Assembly: GCA_009911175.1 (NCBI GenBank)
Contig: QXWX01000159.1
Coordinates: forward strand, 1-10,035
DNA length: 10,035 nt
Origin: Lachnospiraceae bacterium
GTDB taxonomy: Bacteria > Bacillota_A > Clostridia > Lachnospirales > Lachnospiraceae
Direction of reading: 5' to 3'
This document shows, one piece after another, positions 5,940 to 10,035 of this stretch. The notes beneath the pieces are model-generated. The model was not told the origin of the DNA, did not search any database, and saw only the letters and a list, made by a program, of their open reading frames with translations. The translations under genes were made by a program, and so were the position numbers. Position 1 is the stretch's first letter. Each line of letters starts with the position of its first letter.

Positions 5940-7565
5940 TCACTTCGTCAGCGTCACCGCATACCCCGCCAGCATACCCGCATACATCTCCATCTCAGGC
6001 TCAGGCACAGCCACCTGGATCCCGCTTCCCCCAGAGCTTCCAAAGACATTCTGCCCAAAGGAAAGTCCGGTACATTCCCGGATATCCAGCCTGTAGATCG
6101 AGGTTCCGTCAAATGCCCTGTCCGCAATCCTTGCCACCCCCGGCGGCACTGCGTAAACATCCGTCCAGGCTGCCGGAAATGCCAGAAGCACAGACATGGT
6201 ACTGTCAAACAGAACACCGCAGTCGCTGACATATCCCGGGTTGCCATACTCCACATCAATCCATTCCAGAGAGATCAGGTCGGCAAGCGCTCCTTCTTCA
6301 ATCGTAACCGCCCCCGCCGGAATATACAATTCCAGGATCCCTGCTCCGCAGCCGGAAAATGCCCCTCTGCGGATCCCGGTACATTCTGCCGGAAGCGTCA
6401 GACATCCATCGGGAATCTCCGCATATTCCGGAAGAAAACCGCAGAGCATTCCTGTTTCATCAAGAACAAAGCAGGACACCGCTTCCGGATCCCCATTCTC
6501 TTCGTCTCCGGTATCCGACACGGTTCCATCCCCCTCAGCAGAGTCCGAGGAACCCTGATCCGGTACTGCCGGTTCCACCGCTCCTCCATCTCCTGCCGGA
6601 TTGTCCGGCACAATGGGATCCACTGCGTTCTCACCCTCCGAGGGTGTCTCGGGATTGATCGGATCGATTGCCGTCCCTTCATCCCCCAGCGTCTCCGGAG
6701 TCATCGGGTCTACCACTGTTCCTTCCTCCGGTACCTCCGGAGTCATTGGGTCTACCACTGTTCCTTCCTCCGGTACCTCCGGAGTCATCGGATCTACCGC
6801 TGTCCCTTTATCCCCCGGCATCTCCGGAGTCATCGGATCTACTGCTGTCCCTTTATCCCCCGGCATCTCCGGAGTCATCGGATCCGCCACTGTTCCTTCC
6901 TCCGGTTTCCCCGGAACTATTGGATCTATTACTGTCCCTTTATCCTCCGGAGCCATCGAATCTACTACTGTCTCTCTATCCCCTGGCATCTCCGGAACTG
7001 CCGGATTTACAATCGTTTCTTTGTGGGATGGAGCCACAGGCTTTGCCGGATTCACCGCTGTCCCAATATTGGATGGAATTTCTTCCGCAAACAAATCCAC
7101 TGTCATTTCCTCACCCGATAAACTTCCTGAGGTAAACGGCTTCTCCGGCACAGTCGGATCCGCAGCAGCCCATCCTCCCTGCATCTCCTCTGTCTCCAAA
7201 TGTATCGCTCCCCATACATCTCCATCCGAAAGATCCGGCAACATCAATGTCGGGTCTGAACCGTTGTCCTCTGTATGAACCAGGTCCGCAGCGGGGCTGT
7301 CCTGCGTCAGCAGCTTTTTCAGCACCAATCCTTCCGCGTCTTCCAACACATGCGCTCTGTCATTCGGATTCCAGACCTTGACTATGTTGCCTGCAATTCC
7401 TTCACTTTCCATTTTCGTGATCTGTCCGTCCACTGCCTTTCCTTCCATTCCCGGATCAGCATAATTCAAGAGCACCGCTGTTCCCAGCAACGCCAAAAAA
7501 CCTGCTGCCTCGATAGTAATCCCCCTGCCGGCAGTATCATCCCCTGTTTTGATGATCTCTTCCAT
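5940..7565 (-). CDS. Membrane-anchored/secreted LRR (BspA-like) protein with tandem-repeat stalk
   Basis: From ATG 7565 the protein has 541 residues. Near the N-terminus a hydrophobic segment (about residues 18-34, AAGFLALLGTAVLLNY) suggests a signal anchor, although the preceding residues are not very basic. A region of about 150 unrecognised acidic residues follows. Next comes a stalk of about eleven imperfect repeats of 12-16 residues of the form GTAVDPMTPEMPGDK (DNA about 6560-7065). The C-terminal part is BspA-like LRR (LRR_5): LTLPAECTGIRRGAFSGCG and YAVPPGVARIADRAFDGTS are diagnostic. There is no LPXTG. Such domains mediate adhesion or surface binding, so the stalk probably projects the LRR outside; this is inference. 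The open frame extends to GTG 7607 without a ribosome site. The AAGGAC before ATG 7565 is weak and distant, so the start is uncertain. No clear terminator follows. Confidence 0.75.
   Translation of the reverse strand: MEEIIKTGDDTAGRGITIEAAGFLALLGTAVLLNYADPGMEGKAVDGQITKMESEGIAGNIVKVWNPNDRAHVLEDAEGLVLKKLLTQDSPAADLVHTEDNGSDPTLMLPDLSDGDVWGAIHLETEEMQGGWAAADPTVPEKPFTSGSLSGEEMTVDLFAEEIPSNIGTAVNPAKPVAPSHKETIVNPAVPEMPGDRETVVDSMAPEDKGTVIDPIVPGKPEEGTVADPMTPEMPGDKGTAVDPMTPEMPGDKGTAVDPMTPEVPEEGTVVDPMTPEVPEEGTVVDPMTPETLGDEGTAIDPINPETPSEGENAVDPIVPDNPAGDGGAVEPAVPDQGSSDSAEGDGTVSDTGDEENGDPEAVSCFVLDETGMLCGFLPEYAEIPDGCLTLPAECTGIRRGAFSGCGAGILELYIPAGAVTIEEGALADLISLEWIDVEYGNPGYVSDCGVLFDSTMSVLLAFPAAWTDVYAVPPGVARIADRAFDGTSIYRLDIRECTGLSFGQNVFGSSGGSGIQVAVPEPEMEMYAGMLAGYAVTLTK
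6560..7065. repeat. Coding minisatellite (42-45 bp units) in the LRR protein
   Basis: The stalk is encoded by in-frame DNA repeats. The 41 bases at 6706-6746 are identical to 6748-6788 (period 42). The next pair, starting at 6790 and 6835, has period 45 with one mismatch. Units further out, towards both ends, are more diverged (for example APSHK, PGDR, SEGE variants). Near-identity in the centre and decay at the edges indicate recent slippage or unequal crossing-over in the centre. Confidence 0.85.
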
Positions 7566-7620
7566 TGCTAGATTGCCTGTCCTTTCTCTCAAAACTAAAG
7601 CTTCCACTAAGCTGATTTAT

Positions 7621-7649
7621 ATTATACACCCAAAAAAAGAATGCCGCAA
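7621..7649 (-). promoter_or_regulatory. Promoter of the LRR gene, embedded in the vanZ-like terminator
   Basis: On the minus strand TTGCGG (7644-7649) and TATAAT (7621-7626) are exactly 17 bases apart. The -35 lies inside the hairpin of the upstream gene's terminator and the -10 lies just after its T run, so transcription from the upstream gene and initiation here share the same DNA. Confidence 0.6.
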
Positions 7650-7676
7650 TTCTCTGCAGCATTCCTTTTTATTTTT
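7632..7676 (-). terminator. Terminator of the VanZ-like gene
   Basis: The stem GAATGC / GCATTC (7639-7644 and 7659-7664) is followed on the minus strand by seven T (plus A7 at 7632-7638). On the plus strand T5-A-T5 follows it, so the element could work in both directions. It lies directly after the stop at 7682. Confidence 0.7.
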
Positions 7677-7681
7677 AACAC

Positions 7682-8338
7682 TCATCCGCCAAAAAAACAG
7701 ATCAAGTATGCAGTCACAACAATCATGACCGGAAGATATGCATAAGCATCCTTTCCCGCAATCGCAGGCTGTTTTTCTCTCCTTCCTGCAATGATCCGCC
7801 AGAACAGATACCCTGCTGCTGTCCCCAATACGTTTGTAAGCAGGTCATTAATGTCCGTAATCCGATATAAGGTAAACATTTGACCAAATTCGATCACGAC
7901 AGAAAAAGCAGCTCCCAGCAGAAGCATATTCCGGATATTCCGACACTTTTCGCTGATCACAGGACACAGAAATCCAAACGGAATAAACAGAAAAATATTC
8001 AGTATAAAGCTCAGAATCCCCACATCATAGAAAGGGATCAGATTGAATTTCGGATGAAAAAAGGATTCCCCCAGACCAGACAGCCTGACAAATTCACTCC
8101 GTGTCGGAATCCCCACAATCTGATTCAGCATCAAACACAGATAATAATATAGTCCCAGTGACGCAATCCATATTTTTATCTTAGGAAGCTGTTTTTTTCT
8201 GCCCAAAGCAACTAACAGGACTCCTATGATCAAAAAACCCAAAAAACAGACCAGCTTCAAAACCAAAAGATCTGTAATCGACTCAAATACCCCCATCTGT
8301 ATCTCTATGCCTGACGCATTTTCCTGTGCTGCTCCCAT
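7682..8338 (-). CDS. VanZ-like family membrane protein
   Basis: The product is 218 residues from the chosen start, with four or five hydrophobic helices. The VanZ-like (PF04892) landmarks are FNLIPF before the second helix, LNIFLFIPFGFLCP, VVIEFGQMFTLYRITDINDLLTNVLGTAAGYLFWR, and a final helix at the C-terminus. The E..Q.....R..D..DLLTN.LG.. pattern is the family core. VanZ of Enterococcus confers low-level teicoplanin resistance, but most family members are of unknown envelope-related function; no other van gene is present. The frame opens at 8407, but ATG 8336-8338 has a strong AAGGAGG site (8345-8351), so that start is chosen. A TATAAT lies upstream on the minus strand (plus 8410-8415), with a poor -35. 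It has its own terminator. A T7 run at 8192-8198 inside the gene is in frame. Confidence 0.88.
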   Translation of the reverse strand: MGAAQENASGIEIQMGVFESITDLLVLKLVCFLGFLIIGVLLVALGRKKQLPKIKIWIASLGLYYYLCLMLNQIVGIPTRSEFVRLSGLGESFFHPKFNLIPFYDVGILSFILNIFLFIPFGFLCPVISEKCRNIRNMLLLGAAFSVVIEFGQMFTLYRITDINDLLTNVLGTAAGYLFWRIIAGRREKQPAIAGKDAYAYLPVMIVVTAYLICFFGG

Positions 8339-8415
8339 CTCCGTTCCTCCTTCATCTGCAATCAATTTACATAACAAACCGATTTCCTGTCGATATATCA
8401 ACAGCATTTATTATA

Positions 8416-8622
8416 AGATGATCATACAGAAAATTTTTTAACGGATAGGAACAAATTTTCTTAACATTTTATTAATACCTGTATTTTTATATATAATCGC
8501 ATATAATTAAAATGTAATAGAACATCGCCTAAGAGCCGGGCGAGCCGAAAGTAAAGGCGCCCCAATGGATGATTCTCCTTGTACAGTAGAGCGCAAGGCG
8601 CATAATCAAAAGAAGGCTCCAT
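8416..8622 (+). other. Intergenic stretch: AT-rich promoter-like part then a GC-rich structured part
   Basis: Bases 8441-8510 are very AT-rich and hold two TATAAT hexamers (8492-8497 and 8502-8507) without a well-spaced -35. From 8521 the composition changes abruptly to GC-rich. There CGCCT (8526-8530) can pair with AGGCG (8555-8559), CCTT (about 8577-8580) with AAGG (8595-8598), and AAGGCGC occurs twice, 41 bases apart (8554-8560 and 8595-8601). No protein-coding frame is convincing. It lies directly upstream of the second toxin-like remnant and could be a leader or antitoxin RNA, or a fragment of something else. I do not recognise a known riboswitch. Confidence 0.35.
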
Positions 8623-8911
8623 GGATTGTTATTCGCAGTACCTTTCCGCCATCACATGAAGCATCCGCACTCTTTCTATACTATAGGAGATGCCTATCTT
8701 GATTATACAAAAGCAGTCATCATCACAGATCCGCTCTTTTTGTCTGATGATAAGCCAACAATTGACAGCAGCGAATTTGCAGTGATTAAAAAATGAGCAA
8801 AAAATGCACTATGGACTTACAAAATATGTCAATCAATATAAAAGGGCAATGAAACACAGGGACAATCCGAGAAGTAAAAATATATTGAAATACCGTTCTT
8901 TAAAATATTTC
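8623..8911 (+). pseudogene. Second ToxN/MazF-like toxin remnant, 5'-truncated and frameshifted
   Basis: Frame 1 from 8623 reads GLLFAVPFRHHMKHPHSF, YLDYTKAVIITDPLFLS, TIDSSEFAVIKK and then TGA at 8794. The A6 run at 8788-8793 needs one more A; the next frame then continues NEQKMHYGLTKYVNQYKRAMKHRDNPRSKN, LKYRSLKYF to 8911. The repaired fragment shows the same order of features as the C-terminal part of the toxin at 2174-2650: PxR, LDY..A.I..D, S..(Y/F)..IKK, a helix with Y(L/V)N.....A, and SL..F at the end. This suggests the same superfamily, a ToxN-like/MazF-like endoribonuclease, though identity is low and the call rests on pattern. The N-terminal 40-50 residues and start are not found; upstream is a GC-rich stretch. 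After KYF the frame runs into unrelated sequence. It is inactive as sequenced. Confidence 0.45.
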
Positions 8912-8958
8912 CTCCTGTGCGGTTGGATTTTTCAGTTAATAGCCCTTATCTCTTTTAA

Positions 8959-9938
8959 CAAGGGTATTATTATGCCCTTTGGCAGGATGATTTGTAGTCA
9001 AGAAACGCGGAGGGGGATTTCCCTTCCCTTGAGGATTTTGACCTTTCTACACGGGATGACCTTCTCCATGACTTTGACCTTTTAGAAAAAACCGTCCTCG
9101 AAACCAGCAGAAAGCTTAACAGGGAACTGTCCCGTGAATATCTGGAAGCCGCCTCATGTGTATGTACCAAAGCAAGCTACCGGGATGTGGCCGATATCCT
9201 CAACCGTTTTCTCGGAAGGACAGACATAAATTCGGTCAAACTCCGCACATTATCGGACAGCATAAGCCGTATTGGCGCCGAGATTTCCAAAGAACTTTCC
9301 AATGTTACCGCGCACATTTTGTCCATGTACGGATTCGATGGTGAAAGCGGCCTTCCATTAGAGGGCATGGTACTCTCTGACAACATAACGGCTGCCGCCG
9401 TTGCCCAAGTCGCAGAACAAGGTAAGCCGGAGATCAATGAGAGGATTGCCGCAGTGAACGATTCCCGCAAAGAAGGCTCCATAAGGGATTACAAGTATGT
9501 TGAGAATACGGCCGCACATATCCAGTATGGCAATCCGCGAAAAAGACAGGCGGAATGCCATTCTTGAAAAGATGCCGCGCTACCTTTGGGTCGATGATGT
9601 GGCGAGCGCCTCAGAATACCTTTTATCCTTGGATCCTGCCAACATCAAGAATAGGAAATGGCTTGATAATCTCATCGGATACTTCGAAAAAAAGGGGGAT
9701 GCCATCACATGTTATGCGCTAAGGGCAAAAACTTGGCGTCAGGAATTCCAGCAATCCTGTCGAAAAAGCAAGCGATTTGGCCGTGGCACAGCGGCAGAAA
9801 CACAATGGAATGGCCTGGTCCCCCAATGGAAGCGGGGCGCTTGCCGCCTTGCAGATGATCTACCTGAACCACCAGTCTGAACTGTGGTTTCACCAAAAAG
9901 AACTACGCTTGTTTTCACCTTCTCTTGAAAACACCTAA
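8959..9938 (+). pseudogene. DDE-type transposase remnant (ISLre2/ISKra4-like), multiply broken
   Basis: Frame 1 starts with QGYYYALWQDDL, then an in-frame TAG at 8995, then GDFPSLEDFDLS, LLEKTVLETSRKLNRELSREYLEAASC, SYRDVADILNRFLGR, LSDNITAAAV and KYVENTAAHIQ to about 9525. There the catalytic middle is missing: family members I recall have an SIDDIGVK motif before KYVENT and a long ILDWYHL-containing stretch after it. Frame 2 continues with RRNAILEKMPRYLWV, LDPANIKNRKWLDNLIGYFEKK and CYALRAK. An extra A in the A5 run at 9727-9731 shifts to frame 3: LGVRNSSNPVEKASDLAVAQRQKHNGMAWS, then SGALAAL to TAA at 9936. The conserved SSNPVEKA and QRQKHNGM motifs identify a transposase of a type common in Lachnospiraceae; the exact IS family is not certain. 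No intact terminal inverted repeats were found. It is inactive. Confidence 0.7.
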
Positions 9939-9962
9939 CCCGGATAAACCGGAAAAGCTTTT

Positions 9963-9991
9963 TTGCATTTCCTCCAAATTTCAAGTACAAT
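9963..9991 (+). promoter_or_regulatory. Promoter of the gene at the right edge
   Basis: TTGCAT (9963-9968) and TACAAT (9986-9991) are exactly 17 bases apart, about 30 bases before a GGAGGA site and an ATG. Confidence 0.55.
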
Positions 9992-10017
9992 AAAGAAAAA
10001 TATTGGAGGATGTGTTC

Positions 10018-10035
10018 ATGTTACTTACGGATAAA
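10018..10035 (+). CDS. Start of a gene cut by the window edge
   Basis: ATG 10018 follows GGAGGA (10005-10010) at 7 bases and reads MLLTDK before the window ends. The ribosome site and the promoter upstream make a real start likely, but six residues do not identify the product. Confidence 0.55.

Noticed and set aside
5940..5990. Sortase anchor at the end of the LRR protein
   Set aside because: The C-terminus (AGYAVTLTK) has no LPXTG-like motif, hydrophobic helix or basic tail.
6700..6900. Possible CRISPR-like direct repeats
   Set aside because: The repeats are contiguous and in frame with a coding sequence and have no unique spacers.
6668..7135. 155-codon plus-strand frame with LPPVPPESLG-type repeats
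   Set aside because: It is another shadow of the same minisatellite.
6601..7278. 225-codon plus-strand open frame with regular GVIGST repeats
   Set aside because: It is the antisense shadow of the LRR protein's stalk repeats; in-frame repeats of 42-45 bases stay open in several frames. It has no ribosome site or recognisable domain.
7682..8338. Glycopeptide-resistance function for the VanZ-like gene
   Set aside because: No vanH, vanA, vanX or regulatory van genes are present, and most VanZ-like proteins in Clostridia are not linked to resistance.

Overview
The window looks like chromosome of a mid-GC Firmicute, most likely a gut Lachnospiraceae relative. The reasons are strong GGAGG-type ribosome sites, TTGACA/TATAAT promoters, a FlxA-like coiled-coil protein, a VanZ-family membrane protein, a BspA-like leucine-rich-repeat (LRR) surface protein and a clostridial-type DUF4143 ATPase. 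The assignment is inferred from gene content; no rRNA or other marker is present.

Six genes appear intact: a FlxA-like coiled-coil protein (1316-1636, -), an EamA/DMT transporter (2703-3575, -), the peroxide-stress protein YaaA (4476-5267, +), an XRE-family regulator (5305-5784, -), an LRR protein with a tandem-repeat stalk (5940-7565, -) and a VanZ-like membrane protein (7682-8338, -). Several have recognisable promoters or terminators. A seventh gene starts at the right edge (10018). They look like single-gene units rather than an operon.

Between them lie eroded genes. These are an ABC ATPase tail joined to the last helix of a membrane protein (100-391), a sialate O-acetylesterase without its nucleophile block (418-1188), an AAA ATPase that has lost both its Walker A end and its middle (3639-4334), and a multiply broken transposase (8959-9938).

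The most interesting locus is 1831-2650. A promoter is followed by a short RNA gene with repeats on a 48-nt register, a strong terminator, a good ribosome site and a toxin reading frame resembling the ToxN/AbiQ superfamily. That is the architecture of a type III (RNA-protein) toxin-antitoxin system. The toxin carries two one-base homopolymer shifts, -1 and +1, which restore the frame overall but truncate the product to 13 residues. A second gene remnant at 8623-8911 has the same residue pattern in its C-terminal half (LDY..A.I..D, IKK, Y, SL..F) and is also broken by a one-base slip in an A run. The window may therefore hold two decaying toxins of one superfamily, the second next to transposase debris.
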